The notes beneath the pieces are model-generated. The model was not told the DNA's origin. It did no database searches and was given only the letters and a program-made list of their open reading frames with translations. Below are positions 44,934 through 53,726 of a stretch of DNA of 64,000 nt, in pieces. The stretch is from Limisphaerales bacterium (GTDB lineage: Bacteria > Verrucomicrobiota > Verrucomicrobiia > Limisphaerales > AAA164-E04): positions 1 to 64,000 of the forward strand of contig JAMASS010000021.1 in the NCBI GenBank assembly GCA_024761205.1. The letters are read 5' to 3'. Numbering within the stretch: position 1 is the stretch's first letter; every line of letters begins with the position of its first letter. The translations under genes were made by a program, and so were the position numbers.

Positions 44934-45674
44934 CTACTGCCTCGCAGAATTCTGTGCCATCGGGGCTCGTTGCTCGCGAAACAAGTCCGTGACAATCTCT
45001 TGGGCGGGCAAGTAACCGGCGTGACCGTCCAAATAGACGAAGTTGGCCCCCTGATTGTGCCGCTTCTCTGCAATCCGACGCTCGCCGTTCAGCTGCCCGG
45101 TTGTTTCGTTGTAAGGCAAATGCGTTGGCGCCCAAACATCATTCAGATCAGTCTGCGCATCTTGGTAGCCGGTAATAATGGGGCGCCAGGAACCATTCTC
45201 ATTGTCTCCCAAATGCAGGGTATCACTGGGTATTTGGAAAGCAGTGATCTTTGAGGGACCAATCTGCTCGCTACCGACCATATCCGTTGGATCTTTAAAC
45301 TTCCATGCGTTGATGACATAAGTGATGATCTGCTTTTTCTTCGGATAACTCGGACACTTGTAGATGCGAATACCCCGGAAATCCTCGTCCGTTCCCCCCT
45401 CCGGCATGAACGGCATGTAGACAAAGAACCAAGGATAGCCGTTACCTCGAGGAATGAATCCATCGTTTTCATCCGAATACATGAGCATCGCCAATCCGAC
45501 TTGTTTGAGATTGTTGATACAAGCAATACTCTTGGCCTTGGCCTTCGCCTTGCCTAGTGCAGGTAACAACATACCGGCCAAAATGGCGATAATCGCAATG
45601 ACAACCAAGAGTTCGATGAGGGTGAAGCCTGTCCCAGAACAGAACCGGCCTTGAATTCGGTTACGTGCATTCAT
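44934..45674 (-). CDS. Prepilin with N-terminal cleavage/methylation domain, H-X9-DG type
   Basis: The protein has 246 aa from ATG 45674. The leader ends at [20 protein letters not shown], where prepilin peptidase cuts before Phe and methylates it; the hydrophobic stretch builds the pseudopilus. After it comes [20 protein letters not shown], then a globular region with a Cys in [10 protein letters not shown], and near the C-terminus [12 protein letters not shown], the H-X9-DG motif that defines this large family of planctomycetes and verrucomicrobia. It probably belongs to a type II-like secretion or pilus system with a GspE-like ATPase (25392) and PilT (56207). Function in this family is not known in detail. 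Confidence 0.92.
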   Translation of the reverse strand: MNARNRIQGRFCSGTGFTLIELLVVIAIIAILAGMLLPALGKAKAKAKSIACINNLKQVGLAMLMYSDENDGFIPRGNGYPWFFVYMPFMPEGGTDEDFRGIRIYKCPSYPKKKQIITYVINAWKFKDPTDMVGSEQIGPSKITAFQIPSDTLHLGDNENGSWRPIITGYQDAQTDLNDVWAPTHLPYNETTGQLNGERRIAEKRHNQGANFVYLDGHAGYLPAQEIVTDLFREQRAPMAQNSARQ

Positions 45675-45851
45675 AAATCTCGCAGTTATTCCGGTACACT
45701 TATCCCCTAGGAGACAAGTGACAACTTAAACGGAATATCGTTCTTCTTACCGAAGATTCGGCGAATTGGGAAGTACAAGCTGGAATTTTTCCGGGCCCCA
45801 CGAAAGAGATAGGACGGGACTCATCACGTTCAATTGCACTCCGATAAACTA

Positions 45852-45871
45852 CTCTGTGTCTCAGCGTGAGA
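45852..45871 (+). repeat. Dispersed intergenic motif, copy 3
   Basis: CTCTGTGTCTCAGCGTGAGA lies about 45 bp beyond the DUF6807 stop. It shares the CTCxGCGTGAGA core with 13821 and 35705. Confidence 0.45.
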
Positions 45872-45914
45872 CTTGATTCATTCGTCATGCCCTACGTCAC
45901 AGGTTCTACCACCG

Positions 45915-46904
45915 TCATTCAAGCAGGCCAAACTGCTGCCACAGACCCTCAAGCTCGCTGTGCTCAAGCGTCCCGTCGTGCAGGACCAGACGATAGCGAA
46001 GCCGGGTTGGCCGTTCAGTCGATAAGGCCGCGGGATCACGACCCGGCCATTGGGGATTCTGCATGCTCCTCTTCGCCCTAAGTATCCACTTGAGCGGAAA
46101 CGCCGGATGGGTAGGATGCACCATCATGGTAAAACCTCTCCTGCGGCCTTCATACGTCCCGCTGACATCCATCCACGCACCGCCATCAACAGCCGTTCGA
46201 GCAGGTATGACGGGTCCCACTTGCCCCTCAAATCGGACATCGTCAGCCAACTGAATTCTCGGCGAGAAGCCGCCGTAGCCTTTGTCATCCTCGCTGCCTC
46301 CAATAGAAATCCCGTCAACGAGCGCCGTGAAGCGAAGGTCAATATCCAAAACACGATAACGATCCTCAGATCGCCAAGCCGTGATGATGGCCGATTCCCG
46401 AACTGGCCTAATGGAATCCGAGGGCTGAACCGGATCCGGCACCACCCAGTCACGGACGACCTTCAGCGTCGCGCTGTCACTCGTGATCTCCGTGGTCAGC
46501 CAAGAGCCAGGCTCATCTGGAGCCAACCATTGGGTGCCCTGGCAGAGCCAGGGGTCGGCCAGCGATCTTCCATTCTGCCGCAGTTGATGCCACGTCCAGA
46601 AAACACCCCGATGATGATAGTGATCCTCGGGAAAATCCTCCGTCACCACGTCCCCGGCAGGATTCCGCAAAGGATGCATATAGTTGGATCGTGCGAACTT
46701 CCCATCAAGAGACCGAGGCCCTAGTTGGAAGGTGAAAACTTCCTTGGCATCCTCAAATAAGACGACCCACTCATCCGCCTGCCTTCGCCAATCGAATACC
46801 TCAGATGCTTGAGACAGGCCGGCCACGTACGAAAAAAGCGCCCCACAAGACCATGCACCAAACCATCGAAAGTGTTTCGGAATCAGATGGACACGGTGGT
46901 TCAC
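45915..46904 (-). CDS. DUF6807 (PmoA-like) family secreted protein
   Basis: The protein has 329 aa from GTG 46904, which overlaps the TGA of the dehydrogenase gene by four bases (GTGA), with AGGAG close ahead. A signal-like hydrophobic stretch (about residues 16-34) is followed by a beta-rich fold. Family marks are SNYMHPLRNPAGDVVTEDFP, DHYHHRGVFWTWHQL with a cluster of histidines, and later FSPRIQLAD and MMVHPTHP. DUF6807, formerly called PmoA-like, is common in Planctomycetes and Verrucomicrobia beside sugar-degrading genes; its reaction is not established. Coupling to a PQQ dehydrogenase supports a role in oxidative sugar use. Confidence 0.82.
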   Translation of the reverse strand: MNHRVHLIPKHFRWFGAWSCGALFSYVAGLSQASEVFDWRRQADEWVVLFEDAKEVFTFQLGPRSLDGKFARSNYMHPLRNPAGDVVTEDFPEDHYHHRGVFWTWHQLRQNGRSLADPWLCQGTQWLAPDEPGSWLTTEITSDSATLKVVRDWVVPDPVQPSDSIRPVRESAIITAWRSEDRYRVLDIDLRFTALVDGISIGGSEDDKGYGGFSPRIQLADDVRFEGQVGPVIPARTAVDGGAWMDVSGTYEGRRRGFTMMVHPTHPAFPLKWILRAKRSMQNPQWPGRDPAALSTERPTRLRYRLVLHDGTLEHSELEGLWQQFGLLE

Positions 46905-49555
46905 TCCTCATGAATTACCACACGAAAGAAGGAAGCGCTATCTTTTGCGATTAATCTCTCAATCACCCCCCGAGTTCCGCGCCGACCAAAAAACGGCGAC
47001 GGCTCGTCCAGATCAACCACTTGCCAGTCAGGGATCGCACTTAGCGTACTGGCCTGTTGCAATTCTATACGCAGCGTTTCATCAGAAACTCTGGGAAAGC
47101 CAATCAACAAGTTCTCACCGGATTGCTGCACGCTGATCCGCCAGACATCTTTCGCATCGCGTGGATTCGTTCCCAAACGGAATTCGAGCCGATTGAGCAG
47201 TCGATCTTGATCGAAATCGCCATCCACAAGCGTCTCCGGTCCCTGGGAGGGTCCAAAGTAGCGCGCCACCCAGTCATCAAACGATTCCGGGGGCAACGCT
47301 TCAGTGATCCACTCATTCAATAAATCAATCGCATCTTGGTCGAGCACATTGGAGGCCACCGGCGGCATCCGACCTGAGCCCAGAGAACTAATCCGCCGCA
47401 AGATATCTGAAGCTCCAGGATCACCGGGAACCACGACCCGGCGTCCCTGATGGATCGAGGGATTGGCTAGGGCTCCGTTAATGATGCCGGATTGGCCAAA
47501 CAAAGCATTGAACCGCCCATCCCACAAGCCGATCGCAGTCCCTCCGGGTTGATGACATTGGCTGCAGTTTGCCGCCAGGTAGGAGCGCACGCGGTGAGAC
47601 AGACTCTGGCTCTTATCATTGACCGAAGCCGCCTGAGATAAGATCGACACATCACTTGGCGACTCCAAAAGGTAACCTGCCTGGCTAAGGGCCTGGATCT
47701 GATTCGCCTGACCGTTCCCGTATTGATAGGGTCGATTTAACTGCGAGGTTGAGAACCCCAAAGCGCCACCACCCGCTTTGGTGTGACAGGCAAGGCATTC
47801 GCTTCGACTGGGATACCGCCACACCTGTTCCTTCAATATCCCGTTGTCCTCCACCATAAAAGATTCATCCATTCCCTCCTCCGGAACCAGAAAAGCATTC
47901 TGCTGATCGTCATCCCAACGATATGTCATTCCATAAACACCCGACTCCTGTTGCACGATGAAACGCGTTTCCAAACGACGTCTCGAAGTCGGATCGCCCT
48001 TCCTGATCTCCAAATCAAAATGCTTTATCCACACCATTCCAGAGGGGAACGCCCAGTTGCCCTCCGGTGAGAACCCGATCCGGTCATCTGCATTGGGGAC
48101 GCTAAACCACCGGCTCTTGATCGCCCCGTCAGACCAAAACGGCGCATTAATTGAATAAGGCACCACTCCTGGATTCGGGCTCAAGATCCGAAGATCCGCA
48201 AACGCTCCGGTCGCAGCCAAACTTTTGGGCAACGGATCGCCCTCAACCACCTCGTCCTTGACCAACCGCCAAACACGATTGGAATTGAAATCCGCGAGCA
48301 GCACATCACCATTCCGCGGATCTGTGCCAAAAGCAGAGATAGCCGTTTCCCTAAGAATATTCTCCCACTCGGTGACCTCCGGCCCGTCATGGCGGAGCCA
48401 CCAGACGTTGGCACTGACGTAGTCGGCGAAGATGTAGGCACCAAAAAGCTGTGCTAACCGAGACCCCCGATAAACCACGCCACCTGTCACTGAGCGCCCC
48501 TGGTTGCTTCCGCTGCCATGCGAGTAATCCAAGAGCGGGTCCTCCAGCACTACCCCCGCCGGCACGGGAGCCCGATTCGGTCCATTGATTTTTCCCTCCC
48601 GATAGTTCCAACCATAGTTTCCCCCTTTGACAATCAAGTTAATCTCCTCGCGTTGATTCTGGCCGACATCACCGGCATAGAGCTCGCCCGTGGCCGGATC
48701 GAAAGCCATTCGCCAAGGGTTCCTCAAACCCACCGCCCAAAATTCGGCATGCACTGCATTCGGATCGACAGCCTCGCCATTGAACTCCGTAATCCCAACA
48801 AAGGGATTGTCTGCCGGCACCGAATAGTTGGCCCGCCCATCCTCATTAAACACCACGGCCGGATGCGGGTTCGGTTCGAGATTGCCGTTGCGCTTATCGA
48901 CATCGAGCCGAAGGATCCCGGCAAAGAAATCTTTATCCAACAATTGGCTATTACGCAGACTATCGTTCGCGTTGCCCTCATCGCCCAACGCCACGTAAAG
49001 ATACCCATCGGGTCCAAAGTGCAGATCACCCCCGTTATGATTCCCGGCGTCATCGCGTTGACTGAATAGAATGACCTCAGAATCCGGCAACCCCGCGTCT
49101 GGGTTAGTCGGATCCACTTGAAAACGAGAGAGCCGATTCGGTGACCCTGAACCCCTGGCTGTGTAGAAAACAAAGAAGGTGCCGTTCCTCTGGTAGTCAG
49201 GATGAAAGGCCAAGCCCAAAAGTCCTTGCTCACCGGAACGGGACTCCACCCGATCCGTGAGCGATAAAAACGTCTGCCGAGTCGGGTTCTCCAAATCCGG
49301 AATCACGCGAATGCGGCCGGCTCGTTCCACCACGAAGAGCCGATAGGTCTCCCCGGGAGCGCTTACAATGGCGACCGGTTGGGAAAACGAACGAATACCC
49401 TCAAAGGCAAGCTCCAATCGAAAACCAGATGTTGGCAGACTTAATGGGAACGACAACGTTGTGTTGGCTACCCGCTCAATCGGCTGGGCTTGCCCGCAAA
49501 CACCCGCACAAACCAGCAGTGCCCAAGCAAAATAACGTAAACATTTCAATCTCAA
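46901..49555 (-). CDS. PQQ-dependent sugar dehydrogenase fused to a diheme cytochrome domain
   Basis: The protein has 884 aa from TTG 49555, chosen because GGAGG lies five to six bases ahead and a signal peptide starts directly (LRYFAWALLVCAGVCGQA); the open frame reaches 49630. Residues about 50-420 form a glucose/sorbosone-dehydrogenase propeller: SGEQGLLGLAFHPDY, NHNGGDLHFGPDGYLYVALGD, RNPWRMAFDP and GGNYGWNYREG. Residues about 425-800 match the TIGR03806 (HNE_0200) cytochrome domain with two CXXCH sites, CLACH near 588 and CSQCH near 664, and a methionine in GRMPPVASN. It probably oxidises sugars in the periplasm and passes electrons straight to its haems. DUF6807 follows, translationally coupled. 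Confidence 0.88.
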   Translation of the reverse strand: MRLKCLRYFAWALLVCAGVCGQAQPIERVANTTLSFPLSLPTSGFRLELAFEGIRSFSQPVAIVSAPGETYRLFVVERAGRIRVIPDLENPTRQTFLSLTDRVESRSGEQGLLGLAFHPDYQRNGTFFVFYTARGSGSPNRLSRFQVDPTNPDAGLPDSEVILFSQRDDAGNHNGGDLHFGPDGYLYVALGDEGNANDSLRNSQLLDKDFFAGILRLDVDKRNGNLEPNPHPAVVFNEDGRANYSVPADNPFVGITEFNGEAVDPNAVHAEFWAVGLRNPWRMAFDPATGELYAGDVGQNQREEINLIVKGGNYGWNYREGKINGPNRAPVPAGVVLEDPLLDYSHGSGSNQGRSVTGGVVYRGSRLAQLFGAYIFADYVSANVWWLRHDGPEVTEWENILRETAISAFGTDPRNGDVLLADFNSNRVWRLVKDEVVEGDPLPKSLAATGAFADLRILSPNPGVVPYSINAPFWSDGAIKSRWFSVPNADDRIGFSPEGNWAFPSGMVWIKHFDLEIRKGDPTSRRRLETRFIVQQESGVYGMTYRWDDDQQNAFLVPEEGMDESFMVEDNGILKEQVWRYPSRSECLACHTKAGGGALGFSTSQLNRPYQYGNGQANQIQALSQAGYLLESPSDVSILSQAASVNDKSQSLSHRVRSYLAANCSQCHQPGGTAIGLWDGRFNALFGQSGIINGALANPSIHQGRRVVVPGDPGASDILRRISSLGSGRMPPVASNVLDQDAIDLLNEWITEALPPESFDDWVARYFGPSQGPETLVDGDFDQDRLLNRLEFRLGTNPRDAKDVWRISVQQSGENLLIGFPRVSDETLRIELQQASTLSAIPDWQVVDLDEPSPFFGRRGTRGVIERLIAKDSASFFRVVIHEE

Positions 49556-49651
49556 TTCCGCCTCCAATTCTGATTCATCACTGAAACCTCGTCTCCCTAT
49601 ACTGCCGCATCCTTGCGGAGACAGCACCAATCAATTCACCCCACAAACAAG

Positions 49652-50424
49652 CTAGATCGATGCCAAAACCTGCTTGATTAACGAGCCAATTTCGCCAAAT
49701 CCGCATAACTTAGCAATCCAATCCTCCGGAATGCCGCACACAACCGCTTCACATGCGCCAAAACCACGCGCGCACAAATCTTCCAGCATCGCCTCCCATT
49801 GCGTCTTGTACGCCGAATACTTCCGCTGCTGAACCATCCATCAGTCAAGGCGTATCCAAAGCCACCGCCAAATGCCTCTCGGCTCGCGCCGCTTCAAAAT
49901 GTCCTGCAACGTGTTCGTGAACCCAAACAACGCCGATATATTGAAGCCCCCCCCGAAGTCAGAATCGGGCGGTTGGCAAAAGCAAATGCGCCCGATACAT
50001 CAACGGCATCAAAGGCCCGCAACTCATCGTCCCCTTTATCCTCACCGGCAAGATCGCCCCCTTTCCCCGCAAGAAGAAGCGTTAGAGAAAACAGCGCGAC
50101 CAAATCCGCCAGGAAGAAGAGGCCAAAGAACAGGCCACAAAAAAATCGTAAAAAAGGCTTGCCGTGATTCCGTCATCCAATAGTCTTCGCCCGGCCATTT
50201 ATTCCATAGAGCCCCGACCATCGGGTTACTCGCTGAATACAAAAGTTTCGTCACAGCGTCGGGAGAGTCCCTCTCTCGGCGGTGGCGGAACGAATAAGCG
50301 GGAACTCTTCATTGCTCTTTTGAAGGATGTTTTGCAAACGGCCCGGTGCGGGTTACGTTTGTAGTCGCCTTGCCGGGAACGCAACCGTCGGAAAAATAAA
50401 GCACAGCAAAAATCAGCAATCGCT
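49652..50424. other. Gene-poor stretch before the AT-rich cassette
   Basis: About 770 bp without a recognised gene. A 61-aa frame on the minus strand (49652-49837) and a 75-aa frame (50226-50453) have no family features. Composition changes from local GC-rich to lower GC in the second half. The block may be a flank of the orphan cassette at 50425-52248. Confidence 0.4.
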
Positions 50425-50554
50425 ATGAACACAAATAGCATCACAAGAAACAAAGCCCGGTTTGCGGGTTTTCTGGCAAGCCTGCCAGCCTTTGGAAAAG
50501 CTATAACCCTCGGAACCCGTTGCCTTCATTGCTCAGGCGTTTTTCACTGAAACG

Positions 50555-50998
50555 ATGAACGCAGCGGAATTGTACCCGATTGGAGGCGGTGAATGTGAGG
50601 TCGAGCTGGATGTCCCCGCAGGCTACCCAAACGACGGAACACGGCCCTCGAACGTACCTTCAGGTCTTTATTGGGACTCCGATGGCATCTGCGTTTATGT
50701 CTGGGGGCCGTGCGATAAACTCGAGGAGCTCTACGGAGATACCGTAGACGGACACAATCCCGCCCCTCCCGAAGATGGCAATGGCAATGACGGCTCGCCC
50801 GGAACGCCGGAAAACCCTGACGGGGATGATCCTGACGACACGCTGGACGATCCCGGACCTGAGGAACCTGAGAAAATCCATGTGGCGAGCCTTATTGCGA
50901 CTATGTCGCAGGGTCGTATTACGCCAATGGAAGTTGGGAGACCTTTGTGTGGAATGAGCCGCGAGAATATAAGCGGGGCACCGGAAATGGAAACATAG
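50555..50998 (+). CDS. Orphan secreted-looking acidic protein, N-terminal part of a frameshifted gene
   Basis: I do not recognise the family. The product begins MNAAELYPIGGGECEVELDV, then has paired cysteines (about residues 14, 46 and 53) and a long acidic, Pro-, Gly- and Asp-rich linker at about residues 68-108, typical of surface proteins. The frame continues to 50998, but from about 50875 the likely true reading switches to the next frame: PCGEPYCDYVAGSYY and FVWNEPREY, open to 51351. One missing A in the AAAA run at about 50873 would unite both. Hence it may be one protein of 265 aa or more. A different frame from ATG 50425 carries a leader-like start. Function unknown. Confidence 0.5.
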   Translation: MNAAELYPIGGGECEVELDVPAGYPNDGTRPSNVPSGLYWDSDGICVYVWGPCDKLEELYGDTVDGHNPAPPEDGNGNDGSPGTPENPDGDDPDDTLDDPGPEEPEKIHVASLIATMSQGRITPMEVGRPLCGMSRENISGAPEMET

Positions 50999-51351
50999 GC
51001 ATAAGTTATAGAATAGAGTGTATAGATGGAGGACCAAAGAGGAGTTTGGAAAGTTGTATAGCAAAGGCGGATGCTTGGATTGTGGCGGAAGGAGTGGCAT
51101 ACAATGCTGCTTTTTCCTATTGTATGATACAGGCATCAATCACTTGGGAGGCCATGTCGGCAGCTTGTGCAGTTGAAGTTTTTGGTGGGGTTTTTGTGGT
51201 GTGGGATTGCCTGGTTAGGGAATGGAATAGATTTCAGCAGGCACAACAAACTTGTCAAGACGACTTGGCGAATCGGCTGGCCAGTGCTTTTGTTCGGGCC
51301 GACCTCCGCATTGATGAATGTATCGCTACTTATGGAGGGTGTCCGCAATGA
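50947..51351 (+). CDS. Orphan cysteine-rich protein, C-terminal part of the frameshifted gene
   Basis: I do not recognise the family. It is 134 aa from an internal ATG, but in-frame sequence extends back to about 50875, joining the acidic linker upstream. It has eight cysteines spread through a helical region (IECIDGG, SLESCIAKADAW, FSYCMIQ, SAACAVEVF, WDCLVREW, QTCQDD, DECIATYGGC), several placed to make disulphides, and a hydrophobic stretch in the middle (CAVEVFGGVFVVWDCLV) that might be a membrane helix. The stop TGA overlaps the ATG of the next gene by four bases (51348-51351), a sign of coupling. The sequence is lower in GC than the flanks. Confidence 0.5.
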   Translation: MWNEPREYKRGTGNGNIGISYRIECIDGGPKRSLESCIAKADAWIVAEGVAYNAAFSYCMIQASITWEAMSAACAVEVFGGVFVVWDCLVREWNRFQQAQQTCQDDLANRLASAFVRADLRIDECIATYGGCPQ

Positions 51352-52085
51352 GAAAGATAGACGTTGCATGGTGGATAATGCTGTTTGGATTAGTAGCTCT
51401 CCTTTTTTCGTTCATAAATAGCAATTTGGTACCGAACGAATGCCGAAACGTTCAAGAGAGTGTGGAAGTTATTCAAAGCCAACTGGAGAGAGAAAATCTG
51501 AGAAATCTTCGCGCTCAAGAAGACCTGAAAGCGGTCGAAGAATCGCTTGGCAGTTTAAGGCAATTGATGTGGGGCGCAACAGGGAAAAACCGGCGGGCGA
51601 TTGAAAACATTCAAAATGTCCTTTCAATCCAGGAACGGGCTGATGATGACGGCGAGGCGCCTACGGCAAAGGCAGATGACGGTAACCCTCCCGACTTTAT
51701 TCCTTGTTGCGGCGGCGATGAGGAGATTGAGGATGTTAGTAATGCTTCCCTTGATTCTCCAGATATGCAAGCAAAGGTAGCGGAAGTAGCAGCAAGGCTA
51801 AAAGAGCAGGCTAAGATATTCCGCGCTTCACTGGATGATGAAGGGCGCGGCGAACTGGCGAGAAGGACGGATGAATTGATGGATCAGTTGTATTATGAGC
51901 CAATTCAAAGGATTCCAATAGAATTCAGAGGAAGGATGATGCAGGTCACAGAGGCTCAAAAAGAAGACATGCGTAAGGGATTAGAGGAGTCTGTAGCTTT
52001 CCTAATGATGACCGAAGACATGCAGCGGCAAATCTTCAAACGGCTGGACGCTAGGGAGAAAAACAAACCCCAATCGCATGAGTGA
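51348..52085 (+). CDS. Orphan membrane-anchored coiled-coil protein
   Basis: The protein has 245 aa from ATG 51348, overlapping the previous stop (ATGA). One N-terminal membrane helix (WWIMLFGLVALLFSFI, about residues 8-23) is followed by a coiled-coil (about 35-85, VIQSQLERENLRNLRAQEDL). Then comes an acidic linker with a vicinal CC pair (PCCGG, about 118), and a charged helical C-terminal half ending MMTEDMQRQIFKRLDA. No catalytic motif is visible and I do not know the family. It forms a block with the cysteine-rich gene upstream and a small membrane gene downstream, overlapping both. The organisation resembles a cotranslated accessory module. Confidence 0.65.
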   Translation: MRKIDVAWWIMLFGLVALLFSFINSNLVPNECRNVQESVEVIQSQLERENLRNLRAQEDLKAVEESLGSLRQLMWGATGKNRRAIENIQNVLSIQERADDDGEAPTAKADDGNPPDFIPCCGGDEEIEDVSNASLDSPDMQAKVAEVAARLKEQAKIFRASLDDEGRGELARRTDELMDQLYYEPIQRIPIEFRGRMMQVTEAQKEDMRKGLEESVAFLMMTEDMQRQIFKRLDAREKNKPQSHE

Positions 52086-52248
52086 ACCAGAGGCAGAAGA
52101 TCAAGCCTTGTCGCCTGCGGGCAGATGGGCTTGTGGCGCGTGTAAAACGATGCTTGTTTTACTTATTTTCGTGACAATACCCACTAGCTTGGTAGGAAAG
52201 AAGTTCTTTGCTTGGTTGCGGCTTGTTCTTTTTGAAGGGGTTGCTTGA
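52078..52248 (+). CDS. Small orphan membrane protein, 56 aa
   Basis: ATG 52078 lies within the end of the coiled-coil gene (ATGAGTGA overlap of eight bases), a common coupling arrangement. It encodes MSEPEAEDQALSPAGRWA, then a CGAC pair, then a hydrophobic stretch (TMLVLLIFVTIPTSLVG, about residues 24-40) and a basic, aromatic end. The only support is the overlap, the well-formed membrane segment and continuity of the cassette, so it may be a chance frame. Confidence 0.4.
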   Translation: MSEPEAEDQALSPAGRWACGACKTMLVLLIFVTIPTSLVGKKFFAWLRLVLFEGVA

Positions 52249-52451
52249 CAATTGACTGACGTTTGAGCCGCAGGGGCAAGGGTTGGAATACGCTTCGTAC
52301 TTCACGGCTTGCTCCGGTTTTTTTTGGGCTTTTTCGCGGCCGGGTTGCCACTTTGGGGGTGCCGGAGGTGAAAAAACCGGCGTGAACCGTTGCCATGCGG
52401 CAGGCTTGCGATTAAGTTGCTTCATAGCGGGATACGATTTCACGGGCGGCC

Positions 52452-52955
52452 ATGAAGCGGAAAGCCATCTATCCAGGGAGCTTTGATCCGATCACCAATG
52501 GACATTTGGATGTCATCGAGCGGGCGGCCAAGCTGTTTGATACTGTTATTGTTGCCGTCGCTAACAACAGCGCGAAGAGTCCGCTGCTAGACGTCAGCGA
52601 ACGAAAGGCTCTGGTGGAGGAGGCCACCGGGCATGTCATCAATCTCGAAATCGACACCTTTGACGGTCTGCTAGTTAACTACGTTGCCAAACGGCAGGGA
52701 CATGCGATCGTTCGCGGCCTCCGTGCCGTTTCAGACTTTGAGTTTGAATTTCAACTCGCCCTTATGAATCGCCAGTTGAATGACACCATTGAAACCATTT
52801 TTATGATGCCGAAGGACCGCTTCACTTTTCTCAGTTCAAGTATCGTGAAAGAGATTGCGAGCCTTAACGGCTCTATCGACGCCTTTGTCCCCGCGCCCGT
52901 TCATCGCGCGCTCAAGAAAAAGTTTGACTCTGGAACTCAAACCGAAACCAACTAA
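52452..52955 (+). CDS. coaD: Phosphopantetheine adenylyltransferase
   Basis: The protein has 167 aa, the normal length. It catalyses the fourth step of coenzyme A synthesis, joining ATP and 4'-phosphopantetheine to make dephospho-CoA. It has the nucleotidyltransferase motif YPGSFDPITNGHLDV (T/HxGH histidine), then GLLVNYVAKR, IVRGLRAVSDFEFEFQLALMN and the C-terminal FLSSSIVKEIA. It is the first gene of a coaD-yceD-rpmF-plsX-fabH run on the plus strand, a conserved order that links CoA, ribosome and fatty-acid synthesis. Confidence 0.97.
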   Translation: MKRKAIYPGSFDPITNGHLDVIERAAKLFDTVIVAVANNSAKSPLLDVSERKALVEEATGHVINLEIDTFDGLLVNYVAKRQGHAIVRGLRAVSDFEFEFQLALMNRQLNDTIETIFMMPKDRFTFLSSSIVKEIASLNGSIDAFVPAPVHRALKKKFDSGTQTETN

Positions 52956-52967
52956 CTCCTCAATCGC

Positions 52968-53459
52968 ATGTCACTCAAAATCAACATCAAACATCTTGAG
53001 GCGGAACCGAAGACCTATGAAGGTCAACTCACCGCGGCCGAACTCGACATGGATACCCAGGATGATTTGATCAAAGTGTCCTCGTCGTTGTCGTATCAAC
53101 TCTCGGCCGAACTCCACGAATCGAACATTTTGCTTTCCGGTGAGCTGGAGCAAACTTTTCAATACGAATGCGCCCGTTGCCTGAAGCCGTTCGAGAAGGA
53201 CATTTTGATCTCATCCTGGAACCAGATCATCCAACTCAACGGTGAAAACGCCATGCCCGTGGATAATGATTGCATAGACTTGACTCAGGCCCTGCGCGAA
53301 GATATACTTCTATCTTTACCGCAGCATCCGTTATGCACAAAAGATTGCCGAGGGATCGGCAATTCAGCGGGTCAAGGCATAGCTTCCTCGGAAGACCAAC
53401 TTAAAGCCGAAGCGAAATCATCGGCTTGGACCGTATTGGATCAGTTGCAGTTGGATTGA
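52968..53459 (+). CDS. yceD: YceD/DUF177 family protein
   Basis: The protein has 163 aa. The family, called YceD or DUF177, lies just ahead of rpmF in most bacteria, and in some systems acts in 23S rRNA accumulation. The core motif is FQYECARCLKPFEKDI (here with CARC), followed by an acidic strand with IDLTQALREDILLSLPQHPLC and KDCRGI, the second cysteine pair. It starts 12 bp after the coaD stop and ends 28 bp before rpmF. Confidence 0.88.
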   Translation: MSLKINIKHLEAEPKTYEGQLTAAELDMDTQDDLIKVSSSLSYQLSAELHESNILLSGELEQTFQYECARCLKPFEKDILISSWNQIIQLNGENAMPVDNDCIDLTQALREDILLSLPQHPLCTKDCRGIGNSAGQGIASSEDQLKAEAKSSAWTVLDQLQLD

Positions 53460-53487
53460 GAGAGAGCAAGTAAGATTTATTGGCTGT

Positions 53488-53676
53488 ATGGGAGTACCAA
53501 AAAGAAAACCATCCCGCGGCAAGCAGCGGGCACGTCGAGCGTCCAACAGTGTGCTTAGGCTTCCACAATTGAGCACCTGTCCACAGTGCGCCTCGCCCTA
53601 TGTTCCTCATCGAGTTTGTCCCGCTTGCGGGTTTTACAAAGACCGCCAAGTCATCAACATCGAATCGTTTGGCTGA
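53488..53676 (+). CDS. rpmF: 50S ribosomal protein L32
   Basis: The protein has 62 aa. It begins MGVPKRKPSRGKQRARRA and ends with a four-cysteine zinc ribbon, CPQCASPYVPHRVCPACGFYK followed by RQV; the first CPQC and second CPAC are both intact, so this is the zinc-binding form. It lies 28 bp after yceD and 50 bp before plsX, the usual order. Confidence 0.96.
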   Translation: MGVPKRKPSRGKQRARRASNSVLRLPQLSTCPQCASPYVPHRVCPACGFYKDRQVINIESFG

Positions 53677-53726
53677 TCTTCAGCCGGGTTTACCGCACCA
53701 ACGACTCCCTTTCAGTTCCAGTGCCT

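Noticed and set aside
52159-52443. Small frames on both strands between the orphan cassette and coaD
   Set aside because: Both strands are open without a ribosome site or family feature, and the plus one overlaps the coaD start region.
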